From Lysobacteraceae bacterium UBA6001 (GTDB taxonomy: Bacteria; Pseudomonadota; Gammaproteobacteria; Xanthomonadales; Xanthomonadaceae), in the NCBI GenBank assembly GCA_002429615.1, contig DJAN01000206.1, forward strand, positions 1 through 23,069: a stretch of 23,069 bases of DNA, given 5' to 3'. Shown piece after piece: positions 14,472 to 21,976 of the stretch (the first letter of the stretch is position 1; the number at the start of each line of letters is the position of its first letter). The position numbers and the translations under genes were made by a program. The notes beneath the pieces were generated by a model. The model ran no database searches. It saw nothing but the letters and a program-made list of their open reading frames with translations, and had not been told where the DNA came from.

Positions 14472-16917
14472 GACGACGCTCCAGCCGGGCCGCGGCGCGC
14501 ATCACCCGCGTGCGCCAGTCCTCGGTGCTGAGCTGGCCGCGGCTGCGTTCGGCCCAGAGCGGGAATGACAACGGGGTCAGGCTGGCGGGCAGGCGCAGGC
14601 ACAACGCGCGCTGCGTGCAGTCCTCCAGCGTGGCGGCCAGACGGGGCAGCGCCAGCTGCCCGGACAGCACCTCGCGTTCGGCCTGCTGCAGCAGCAGGTG
14701 ATCGGGATCGAAACGCCGCAGCACGTCGTGCAGCAGTCCGGCCGAGGCCTGCAGCTGGCGCTGGCTGCGCGGCGTGCGCCCGGGCAGCGCCGGCACCAGC
14801 AGGCCAGCGACGCGCGCGATCTCGCGGAACTGCCGGCGCGCCAGCTCGGCCAGGTTGAGGCTTTCGCGCAGGTCCTCGAACAGCCCGGCCGGCGCCAGCA
14901 GGCTGCGCAGCAGCTCTGCATCGGGCACCGCGTCGTTGGCCGGCGACAACACCAGGCCGTAGTCGTTGCACGCGTAGTCGAAGCTGTTGGGCTGATGCCG
15001 GCCCCAGCGCAGCGCCAGCAACGCGGCGAGCCCCTCATGGACCTGGCGGCCAGCGAACGGATACACGAACAGATGCCGGCCTTCGCGCGTGCGCAGGTAC
15101 TCGACCAGCAGGCGGCCCGGGCCGGGCAGGGCGGATAGCCGCGCCTGCAGCTGCAGCAGTGGCGCGAGCGCGCGCCGCTCCGGGGAGTCATCCGCTGCGC
15201 CCAGCACGGCCTCCATCTCGTGCCCGAGCGTGTCCGACAACGGCAGACGCCCGCCCATCCAGCGCGGCACGCTGCCGTCGCCGCCTTTGGCGAGGCGCAC
15301 GTAGGCGGTCATGTCCTCGAGCCGCACCAGCTCCAGCAGCCGGCCGGCGAACTGGAAACGGTCGCCGCGCCGCAGCCGGCCGACGAATTGTTCCTCCACT
15401 GAACCGAGATCACCGCCGCGCAGGAAACGCACGCGCACGCTGCCATCGCTGGTGATGGTGCCGATCGACAGGCGATGACGCAGCGCGATGCGTCGATCCA
15501 CCACCCGGTAGATGCCGTACTCGTCGCGGACGACCTTGTGGAACTCCGGGTAGCTGGCCAGCGCCGCGCCCCCCTGCACGATGAAGTCCAGCACGCCCTG
15601 CCAGTGCGCGGCATCGAGCGCGGCGAAGGCGTCGGTGCCGCGCACTTCGGCGAACAAGGTGTCGGCGTGGAAGCCGCCGCCGAGCGCGCAGCTCACGCAG
15701 TGCTGGGCCAGCACGTCCAGGCACAGGCGCGGCGGTGGGCGCGCCTCGATCGCGCCGCGCGCCAACGCCCGTCGCGCGGCCGCGTATTCGGCCAGTTCCA
15801 GCGCGTGCGTCGGCACGCAGACGACATGCCCGGATTCGCCCGGCCGGTGTCGTGCGCGGCCGCCCCGCTGCAGCAGCCGTGCCACGCCTTTGGGGCTGCC
15901 GAGCTGCAGCACCTGGTCGACGGCGGGGAAGTCTACGCCCAGGTCGAGGCTGGACGTGGCCACCACGCAGCGCAGGCTGCCGGCACGCAGGCCTTCCTCG
16001 GCAGCGGCGCGCAGCACGGGATCGAGCGAGCCATGGTGTAGCGCCAGTGTCGTCGCCGCCTCCGGCCACACCGCCGCCAGCGCCTGGTGCCACAGCTCGG
16101 CCTGTGCGCGCGTGTTGGTGAACAGCAGGCTGGTGCGCGCGCGCATCACGGTATCCAGCACGCGCGCCAGCTGCGACAGGCCAAGATGACCAGCCCACGG
16201 GAAGCGCTCGTCCTGCGCGGGCAATAGCGTCTCCAGGGTCAGGCGGCGCGGACGTGCGCCGCTGACGATGGCGGCGTGTGGCTGCGACGGCAGCAGCACG
16301 TCGCGCGCCTGTTCGAGGTTGCCCAGGGTCGCCGACAGCCCCCACACACGCAGCGCCGGTGCCAGGGCGCGCAGTCTTGCCAACCCCAGCTGCAGCAGCA
16401 CGCCGCGCTTGTTGCCGAGCAGCTCGTGCCATTCGTCGACGACCACGCAGCGCACCGCGCGCAGACGCTCGGCGCTGTCGGGATAGGACAGCAGCAGCGC
16501 CAGTGATTCGGGCGTGGTCACCAGCGCATCGATCTGGCCGGCGCGCGCCATGCGCTTTTCGCGTGCGCTGGCATCGCCGGTGCGCAGGCCGACCTGCCAG
16601 TCCAGCCCGAGCGCCTGGCAGGGCTCACGCAACGCGCGTGCGGTATCGCTGGCGAGCGCGCGCAGTGGCGTGATCCACAGCAGCCGCAGCGGCCGCACGG
16701 CGCCACGCCGCGCTTTCGGTGCGGCAGGCGCGGCCAGCGCCTCCAGCAGCGGCCCGCCGAGCGCGGCCAGCGTCTTGCCGCTGCCGGTGGGCGTATGCAG
16801 CAGGCCGGATTCGCCGGCCAGGTAACGTCGCCATGCCTCGCGCTGGAACGGCAGGGGGCGCCAGCCACGTTGCGCGAACCATGCGCGCCAGCGTCGCGAC
16901 GCGTCCGCCGCGCTCAT
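14461..16917 (-). CDS. Ligase-associated DEXH-box helicase (Lhr-Core type)
   Basis: 818 aa superfamily 2 ATP-dependent 3'-5' helicase. Walker A HTPTGSGKT is at 41-49 (Lys48). Motif Ia is TPLRALASD, motif II DEWH at 161-164, and motif III SATLGN at 195-200. The second RecA-like domain has LLFTNTRAQAE, SSLDLGVDFPAVD and GRARHRPGESG (motif VI). A winged-helix and Lhr-specific C-terminal domain follow, of the length seen in the Lhr-Core of bacterial repair clusters. DEWH in place of DExH is normal for Lhr. Its ATG overlaps the ligase stop (ATGA). It probably unwinds damaged or hybrid duplexes for processing by the neighbouring nucleases and ligase. Confidence 0.94.
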   Translation of the reverse strand: MSAADASRRWRAWFAQRGWRPLPFQREAWRRYLAGESGLLHTPTGSGKTLAALGGPLLEALAAPAAPKARRGAVRPLRLLWITPLRALASDTARALREPCQALGLDWQVGLRTGDASAREKRMARAGQIDALVTTPESLALLLSYPDSAERLRAVRCVVVDEWHELLGNKRGVLLQLGLARLRALAPALRVWGLSATLGNLEQARDVLLPSQPHAAIVSGARPRRLTLETLLPAQDERFPWAGHLGLSQLARVLDTVMRARTSLLFTNTRAQAELWHQALAAVWPEAATTLALHHGSLDPVLRAAAEEGLRAGSLRCVVATSSLDLGVDFPAVDQVLQLGSPKGVARLLQRGGRARHRPGESGHVVCVPTHALELAEYAAARRALARGAIEARPPPRLCLDVLAQHCVSCALGGGFHADTLFAEVRGTDAFAALDAAHWQGVLDFIVQGGAALASYPEFHKVVRDEYGIYRVVDRRIALRHRLSIGTITSDGSVRVRFLRGGDLGSVEEQFVGRLRRGDRFQFAGRLLELVRLEDMTAYVRLAKGGDGSVPRWMGGRLPLSDTLGHEMEAVLGAADDSPERRALAPLLQLQARLSALPGPGRLLVEYLRTREGRHLFVYPFAGRQVHEGLAALLALRWGRHQPNSFDYACNDYGLVLSPANDAVPDAELLRSLLAPAGLFEDLRESLNLAELARRQFREIARVAGLLVPALPGRTPRSQRQLQASAGLLHDVLRRFDPDHLLLQQAEREVLSGQLALPRLAATLEDCTQRALCLRLPASLTPLSFPLWAERSRGQLSTEDWRTRVMRAAARLERRHGA

Positions 16918-18518
16918 CTGGCCAAGGCCTGCAGCGTGGCCAGGGCATCGGCATCGGCCGGGCGCTTGTCATGGCGCCAGCGCAGGATGCGCGGGAAGCG
17001 CACCGCGATACCGGATTTGTGCCGGCGGCTGGCGTTCACCGCCTCGAAGCCGAGTTCGAATACCTGTTCCGGCGTGACCGCGCGTACCGGGCCGAAGCGC
17101 TCGGTGGTGTGCGCGCGGATCCAGCGGTCGAGATCGAGGATCTCGCGATCATCCAGGCCGGAATACGCCTTCGCCACCGGCACCAGTTCGCCATCGCGCC
17201 ACAGGCCGAAGGTGTAGTCGGTGTACAGCGTGCTGCGCCGCCCGTGGCCGGCCTGTGCGTAGAGCAGCACCGCGTCGATGGTGAGCGGGTCGATCTTCCA
17301 CTTCCACCAGTCGCCGCGGCGCCGGCCGCTGCGGTAGGGCGAATCGGCGCGCTTGAGCATCAGCCCTTCCACGCCGCGTCCGCGCGACTGCGCGCGTTGC
17401 GCGGCGGCTTCGTCCCAGTTGGCCGCGACCACCTGCGGCGAAGCGACCAGGTGCGGATCGTCCAGCGCCGCCAGCACCTGTTCCAGCAACGCGCGGCGCG
17501 CGTGCAGCGGGCGCTCGCGCAGATCCTCGCCGGCCAGTTCGAGCAGGTCGTAGGCGACCAGCCGCGCGGGCGCGTCGGCCAGGGTCTTGGGGCCGGGGCG
17601 CAGGCGCGCGATGCGGGTCTGCAGCGCGGCGAACGGCAGCGGTTGCGGCTCGCCCTGGCGCCAGGCCAGCAGTTCGCCGTCGATCACCGTGCCGGCGGGC
17701 AGGGCGGTGGCGGCGCGTTCGATCTCCGGGAAGCGCCCGTCCAGCCGCTCCTCGCCGCGCGACCACAGCGCGATGTCCTCGCCGCGCCGGATCAGCTGCA
17801 GGCGGATGCCGTCCCACTTCCATTCCAGCAGCCACTGCGCCACTTCGCCCAGGGCCTCCGGCGCGCCCTCTAGCGGCGAGGCCAGGAAGAACGGGTAGGG
17901 CTGCTGGCGGTCGCTTTCCAGGGTGTCGGGGGACAGCAGGTCGGCGAGGAAATCGGGGCTGGGCCGCCAGCTGCCGAGCATGCGCTGCGCGATGCGCGCG
18001 ATGTCCACCCCCGACAGCTCGGCCAGCGCCTGCTGCACCAGTCGTTGCGACACGCCCACGCGCAGCGCGCCGGTCAGCAGTTTGTTGAACAGCAGGCGCT
18101 GGTCGAAATCCAGCGTGCGCCAGGCGGCTTCCACCACCGCGCGCCGTTGTGCCGGCGGGGTGTTGGCCACCGGCAGCAGGCGCTGCTCGATCCATGCCGA
18201 CAGCGGCACGTCCTCGGCCACGCGGTCCGGGTCGTCGAGCAGCAGGGCGAGCGTTTCGGCGAGATCGCCGACATGGTCGTAGCTGTCGGCCACCAGCCAG
18301 TCGTCGATGCCGGCGAGCGGCGCGATCCACTCGCGCAGTTCCGTGCTGCTGGCGATCCGCGTGCGTGCGCCGGCGATCTTGCCACCACTGAGCAGGTACA
18401 GCGCCCAGGCCGCATCGGCGGGCGGGGCATCGCGGAAATAGCGCACCAGGGCGGCGCGCTTGTCGCCGGTGCCGGTGCTTCGATCCAACTCGCGGAACAG
18501 GGCGGCGAAGCGCTTCAA
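16914..18518 (-). CDS. ATP-dependent DNA ligase (repair-cluster type)
   Basis: 534 aa from a TTG at 18518, giving MKRFAALFRELDRSTG, which matches family N-termini. The open frame extends upstream without a stop to 18740, but that extension is Pro/Arg-rich, lacks family character and runs into the exonuclease gene. The N-terminal helical DNA-binding domain is followed by the adenylylation motif KWDG with nucleophile Lys234, then RSGRRRGDWWKWKI (motif V region) and a C-terminal OB-fold. It seals nicks using ATP, unlike the essential NAD-dependent LigA. No Shine-Dalgarno precedes the TTG. The TTG overlaps the stop of the 60-codon ORF as TTGA, so translation may depend on reinitiation. Confidence 0.92.
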   Translation of the reverse strand: MKRFAALFRELDRSTGTGDKRAALVRYFRDAPPADAAWALYLLSGGKIAGARTRIASSTELREWIAPLAGIDDWLVADSYDHVGDLAETLALLLDDPDRVAEDVPLSAWIEQRLLPVANTPPAQRRAVVEAAWRTLDFDQRLLFNKLLTGALRVGVSQRLVQQALAELSGVDIARIAQRMLGSWRPSPDFLADLLSPDTLESDRQQPYPFFLASPLEGAPEALGEVAQWLLEWKWDGIRLQLIRRGEDIALWSRGEERLDGRFPEIERAATALPAGTVIDGELLAWRQGEPQPLPFAALQTRIARLRPGPKTLADAPARLVAYDLLELAGEDLRERPLHARRALLEQVLAALDDPHLVASPQVVAANWDEAAAQRAQSRGRGVEGLMLKRADSPYRSGRRRGDWWKWKIDPLTIDAVLLYAQAGHGRRSTLYTDYTFGLWRDGELVPVAKAYSGLDDREILDLDRWIRAHTTERFGPVRAVTPEQVFELGFEAVNASRRHKSGIAVRFPRILRWRHDKRPADADALATLQALAR

Positions 18519-18697
18519 GCCGAGGGACCATCCAGGCGACGCAGGGCCAGCGCGCGCACGGTGAAACCGGCCAGCACGGGGGCGGGCATTGGCGCGCAGC
18601 GCAGGCGGAACCCCAGCGCGGCGCGGCGGAACACCTTGCCGCCGGCGAGCGGATGGCAGGGGCGCGAATACGGACGGAAAACAGGTGGGCGGTTCAT
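18515..18697 (-). CDS. Candidate 60-aa basic protein between exonuclease and ligase
   Basis: I do not recognise it. The frame starts with an ATG overlapping the exonuclease stop (ATGA) and ends with a TGA overlapping the ligase TTG start (TTGA). It thus fills the only gap in an operon where all other junctions overlap. The 60 residues are Arg- and Pro-rich (MNRPPVFRPYSRPC start, RALALRRLDGPSA end) with two Cys and no obvious domain. My hand count of G+C by codon position is roughly 77/63/80 per cent: the coding order expected here, though weaker than in the neighbours. It may be a real small protein or only a leader keeping ribosomes moving to the ligase. No homologue is known to me. Confidence 0.5.
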   Translation of the reverse strand: MNRPPVFRPYSRPCHPLAGGKVFRRAALGFRLRCAPMPAPVLAGFTVRALALRRLDGPSA

Positions 18698-19692
18698 GTC
18701 TCTTCCCCGTAGGCGGTGTGGAAAGCTTCGGCGGCCACATCGTGCTCGCGCAGGTGGCGTATCAGCGCATCGGTGTTTCCGTGCGTGGCGATGATCCGGC
18801 GTGCCCCGGTCTGCGCGATGGTCTGCAGCAGCGCCGGCCAGTCCGCGTGGTCGGAGAGCACGAAGCCGCGGTCGTAGTTGCGTCGCCGGCGGTTGCCACG
18901 CAGCCGCATCCAGCCCGACGCGAAACCCTGTTGCGCGCGCCGGAAGCGCCGCAGCCAGGCACTGCCCGCGGCGGAGGGGGGCGCGATCACCAGGCGGCCG
19001 GCGGTGTCCTGGTCGCGCGGCTGCTCGGAGACTGCTTCGGTATCGACCATCGCGATGCCGGCGTCGCGATACACCGCCACGCCGGCGGCGACCGCGCCAT
19101 GCAGCAGCACCGGTGGCTCGCCACGCCCGCGCAGTTCGGCCAGCACGCGCTGCGCCTTGCCCAGTGCGTAGCAGTAGAGCACTGCGGTCTCGCCGCGTTC
19201 GGCGCAGGCGTGGCGCCACTGCACGATCTCGTCGCACACCGCGGCGGTGTCCGGCCAGCGGTAGACCGGCAGCGCGAACGTGGCTTCGGTGATGAAGACA
19301 TCGCAGGCGACCGGCTCGAAGGCGTCGCAGGTCGGATCGGGCTGGCGCTTGTAGTCGCCGGAGGCGACCCAGACCTGCCCACCGACCTCGATGCGCACCT
19401 GCGCCGAGCCGAGCACATGGCCGGCGGGATGCAGCGACACGCGCGCGCGGCCCAGCGTGAATGCCTCGCCTGGCGCATGCGCGTGGTAATCCTGCTCGCC
19501 GAGCCGCCAGCGCAGCACCGGCAGGCAGCTGTCCAGGCAGTGATAGCGGCCCATCCCGGCGCGCGCATGGTCGCCGTGTCCGTGCGTGATGACGGCATGC
19601 GCCACCGGCCGCCACGGATCGATATGGAAGTCGCCCGCCGGGCAATACAGCCCTTCGGGTCGCATCACCACCAGGTCGCGCGGGTCGTCCAT
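18694..19692 (-). CDS. Ligase-associated exonuclease (metallo-beta-lactamase fold)
   Basis: 332 aa from ATG 19692, giving MDDPRDLVVMRPEGLY. An upstream extension of the frame reaches 19842 but crosses the divergent aidB start and lacks family sequence. The metal-binding motif HGHGDH is at 37-42, with HPAGHVLGS (His92) and SGDYK (Asp113). A LSDHADW motif near the C-terminus belongs to the beta-CASP part. These proteins are annotated as ligase-associated exonucleases or mRNA 3'-end-processing-factor-like. It is the first gene of the repair operon, whose promoter must lie in the 95-bp region shared with aidB. Confidence 0.92.
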   Translation of the reverse strand: MDDPRDLVVMRPEGLYCPAGDFHIDPWRPVAHAVITHGHGDHARAGMGRYHCLDSCLPVLRWRLGEQDYHAHAPGEAFTLGRARVSLHPAGHVLGSAQVRIEVGGQVWVASGDYKRQPDPTCDAFEPVACDVFITEATFALPVYRWPDTAAVCDEIVQWRHACAERGETAVLYCYALGKAQRVLAELRGRGEPPVLLHGAVAAGVAVYRDAGIAMVDTEAVSEQPRDQDTAGRLVIAPPSAAGSAWLRRFRRAQQGFASGWMRLRGNRRRRNYDRGFVLSDHADWPALLQTIAQTGARRIIATHGNTDALIRHLREHDVAAEAFHTAYGEET

Positions 19693-19742
19693 GCGCCCAC
19701 TGTCGCCGCCCCCGCGTGCAGGCGGCGAGAATCCGCACGCCC

Positions 19743-19759
19743 GTGGCATGCGCCACAAT
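19743..19759 (+). promoter_or_regulatory. Inverted repeat over a candidate -10 in the exonuclease/aidB divergent region
   Basis: GTGGC (19743-19747) and GCCAC (19752-19756) flank ATGC, and the right arm overlaps CACAAT (19754-19759), a possible -10 for aidB. The next 28 bp contain the aidB Shine-Dalgarno. The region 19693-19787 is the only promoter space for both transcription units. No LexA-like or Ada-like box was recognised by eye. Confidence 0.35.
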
Positions 19760-19787
19760 GCCCGCAGTCCCTCGTGGGAGTGCGCTG

Positions 19788-21425
19788 ATGCAGTCGCCGG
19801 CCGTGCCACCGTTCGAAACCCATGTCGTGGAGAACCAGCCACCGCCGTTCGCGCCGCGTGACCTGTGGGGCGACGACGTGGTGCTGCGCGAAGCGGTCGC
19901 CCGCGAAGGCGCCGAGCGCTTCCTGCCGGTACTGGCGTCCTACGGCGCGATGGCTGGCGACCTGCTGTACCACCTGGGCTTCGAGGCCAACCGCGATCGG
20001 CCCCGGCTGCGCACGCACGACGCGCAGGGGCATCGTGTCGACGTGGTGGAATTCCATCCGGCGTATCACCAGCTGATGGATCTGGCCAAGCAGGGCGGCG
20101 TCGCCGGGCTGTCCTGGCATGCGGCCACGCCGGGCGCGCATGTCGCGCGTGCGGCGCTGAGCTATCTGCACCACCAGGCCGATGCCGGCACCAGTTGCCC
20201 TTTGACGATGACGCATGCCGGCGTCGCGGTGCTGCGGCAGTCGACGGCGCTGGACGAGTGGACCCGGCTGGCCGCCGAACCCGCCTACGACCCGGGCGAC
20301 GTGCCGGTCGCCGCCAAGCGTGGCATCACGCTGGGCATGGGCATGACCGAGAAGCAGGGCGGCTCGGACGTGCGCGCGAATGCCACCGTGGCCACGCCGA
20401 TCGCCGGCGACGACGGCTATGCGCTGGTCGGGCACAAATGGTTCTTCTCCGCGCCGATGTCCGATGGCTTCCTGGTGCTGGCGCAGGCGCCTGGTGGCCT
20501 GACCTGCCTGCTGATGCCGCGGCGCCTGGACGATGGGCGGCGCAACGCATTCCGCCTGATGCGCCTGAAGGACAAGCTCGGCGACTGGTCGAACGCTTCC
20601 AGCGAGGTCGAGTTCTGCGGCGCCTGGGCGCGACGCATCGGCGAGGAAGGTCGCGGCGTGGCCACGATCATTCCGATGGTGATGATGACGCGGCTGGACT
20701 GCATGCTCGGTGCCGCGGCGGAAATGCGCATGGCGCTGGTGCAGGCGCTGCATCACGCGCGACATCGGCGCAGCTTCGGCCGGCGCCTGGTGGAGCATCC
20801 GCTGATGGGCAACGTGCTGGCCGACCTGGCGATCGAAAGCGAGGCCGCGACCACCCTGGCATTGCGGGTGGCGCGTGCGGTCGATCGCGCCGAACACGAT
20901 GCCGGCGAGGCCGCGTTCGCGCGCATCGCCACCGCGCTCGGCAAATACTGGTTGTGCCGACGCGCGCCGGCGTTCGTCAACGAAGCACAGGAGTGCCTGG
21001 GCGGCGCGGGCTACATCGAGGAATCCATGCTGCCGCGGCTCTACCGCCAGGCGCCGCTCAATTCGATCTGGGAGGGCAGCGGCAACATCCAGTGCCTGGA
21101 CGTGTTGCGCGCGCTGTCACGTGACCCGGCCTGCGGACAGGCCGTGCTGCACGAACTGGAACAGGTTGAGGTGGCGCCACCGGCCTACGCCGCCGCGATA
21201 GCGCCGCTGCGCGAGATGCTGGCGCGCGGTGCCGACGAATTCGACGCACGCCGCGTGGTCGAACGCTGCGCCCTGGTGCTGCAGGCGGCCTTGCTGCTGC
21301 GTGCCGGCAGCCCGGCCGCGGAGGCCTTCATCGCCTCGCGTCTGGCGGGCCGGCATGGACTGGCCTTCGGCACCCTGGACGATGCCGCGCCGGTGACCGG
21401 CCTGCTGGCGCGCGCGCTGCCCTGA
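19788..21425 (+). CDS. aidB: AidB-type acyl-CoA dehydrogenase
   Basis: 545 aa, close to E. coli AidB (541). Segment by segment it follows the AidB pattern: ETHVVENQPPP near the start, FHPAYHQLM, a GTSCPLTMT stretch, GMGMTEKQGGSDV, GHKWFFSAPMSDG, RLKDKLGDWSNASSEVEF and LNSIWEGSGN. Glu429 in the last motif matches the acyl-CoA dehydrogenase base. E. coli AidB is an FAD protein of the Ada alkylation response; it binds DNA and may protect it from or destroy alkylating agents, although a catalytic repair role is unproven. GGGAG lies 7 nt before the ATG. It is divergent from the ligase-associated repair operon. An acyl-CoA dehydrogenase in fatty-acid metabolism is a weaker alternative. Confidence 0.88.
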   Translation: MQSPAVPPFETHVVENQPPPFAPRDLWGDDVVLREAVAREGAERFLPVLASYGAMAGDLLYHLGFEANRDRPRLRTHDAQGHRVDVVEFHPAYHQLMDLAKQGGVAGLSWHAATPGAHVARAALSYLHHQADAGTSCPLTMTHAGVAVLRQSTALDEWTRLAAEPAYDPGDVPVAAKRGITLGMGMTEKQGGSDVRANATVATPIAGDDGYALVGHKWFFSAPMSDGFLVLAQAPGGLTCLLMPRRLDDGRRNAFRLMRLKDKLGDWSNASSEVEFCGAWARRIGEEGRGVATIIPMVMMTRLDCMLGAAAEMRMALVQALHHARHRRSFGRRLVEHPLMGNVLADLAIESEAATTLALRVARAVDRAEHDAGEAAFARIATALGKYWLCRRAPAFVNEAQECLGGAGYIEESMLPRLYRQAPLNSIWEGSGNIQCLDVLRALSRDPACGQAVLHELEQVEVAPPAYAAAIAPLREMLARGADEFDARRVVERCALVLQAALLLRAGSPAAEAFIASRLAGRHGLAFGTLDDAAPVTGLLARALP

Positions 21426-21446
21426 GGCAACGCGCGCGGGAACTCC

Positions 21447-21462
21447 GGCTCAGTGCTGAGCC
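21447..21462. other. Inverted repeat at the convergent ends of aidB and a lipoprotein gene
   Basis: GGCTCAG (21447-21453) and CTGAGCC (21456-21462) are perfect complements with a 2-nt spacer, spanning the lipoprotein stop codon and 22 bp after the aidB stop. No T-run adjoins. It may be a weak end-of-transcript hairpin for both genes. Confidence 0.35.
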
Positions 21463-21821
21463 TGCTCGTCCTTGGCGGCGCGGTCGGCCTTGTCGGCCAT
21501 TTCACGGGCCTTGTCGGCGGTGGCCTGGGCGGCATTGGCGGTGGCGTTGGCGGCATCGGCAGCCGCATCGCGGGTGGCATCGCCGGCCTGGTGGGCGGCG
21601 GCGCTGGCATCGTCGGCGGCATCACGCGCGGCTGCCGCGGCCTGGTCGGAGGCGGCCCGGGCCTTTTCGGCGGCGCGGTCCAGCGCCTGGTTGGTGGCGG
21701 CGGCCGCGTTGTCCGCGGCCGCGGCGGCATCGCGCTTGGCCTGTTCGGCCTGCGGACCCTGGCAGGCGGTCAGGGTGAGCAGCAAGGCGGCGCTGGCGGC
21801 GAGGGGGACATGAAGGCGCAT
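21450..21821 (-). CDS. Ala-rich lipoprotein (123 aa)
   Basis: The ATG at 21821 has AGGGAA just upstream. The lipoprotein signal peptide has Arg2, a hydrophobic run and lipobox LTAC with Cys20. Gln at +2 predicts outer-membrane sorting. The mature ~104 residues are roughly half Ala, with Asp, Lys, Arg, Gln and Glu spaced as in a long amphipathic helix (for example DKAREMADKADRAAKDEQ at the end) and no Gly or Pro beyond the first few residues except in a short HQAGD turn. I infer an extended helix or coiled coil reaching into the periplasm. It resembles the next lipoprotein gene in design. The function is unknown. Confidence 0.8.
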   Translation of the reverse strand: MRLHVPLAASAALLLTLTACQGPQAEQAKRDAAAAADNAAAATNQALDRAAEKARAASDQAAAAARDAADDASAAAHQAGDATRDAAADAANATANAAQATADKAREMADKADRAAKDEQAQH

Positions 21822-21888
21822 CGGACTTCCCTTAAATGTGGATTGGGAGGCCGAGCTTAGAGCGGTGGTGGGGCAGTGCAACGTGAAT

Positions 21889-21909
21889 CCGGCATCGGCG
21901 CGATGCCGG
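21889..21909. promoter_or_regulatory. Perfect 9-bp inverted repeat upstream of the first lipoprotein gene
   Basis: Arms CCGGCATCG (21889-21897) and CGATGCCGG (21901-21909) flank a 3-nt spacer, 68 bp upstream of the minus-strand lipoprotein start. It could be an operator or a second hairpin after the terminator at 21921-21951. No promoter close to consensus was found next to it. Confidence 0.35.
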
Positions 21910-21920
21910 TGCGCGGGCAA

Positions 21921-21951
21921 AGAAAAAGCCGCCGGTTACCCGGCGGCTTTT
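21921..21951 (-). terminator. Intrinsic terminator after the second lipoprotein gene
   Basis: A 12-bp stem with arms AAAAGCCGCCGG (21924-21935) and CCGGCGGCTTTT (21940-21951) around TTAC. Read on the minus strand it ends in TTTTTCTTT, 26 bp after the lipoprotein stop. A shorter T-run on the plus strand makes it possibly bidirectional. Confidence 0.93.
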
Positions 21952-21976
21952 CGGACTTGCCAGAGACCAGAAGTGA

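Noticed and set aside
18519..18740. A 74-residue N-terminal extension of the DNA ligase
   Set aside because: The extension runs into the exonuclease 3' end, lacks family similarity, and the TTG at 18518 gives the expected MKRFAALF start.
21453..21860. A Gly-rich 135-codon plus-strand frame opposite the first lipoprotein
   Set aside because: It is the antisense reading of Ala codons (GCC to GGC); the lipobox and Shine-Dalgarno are on the other strand.
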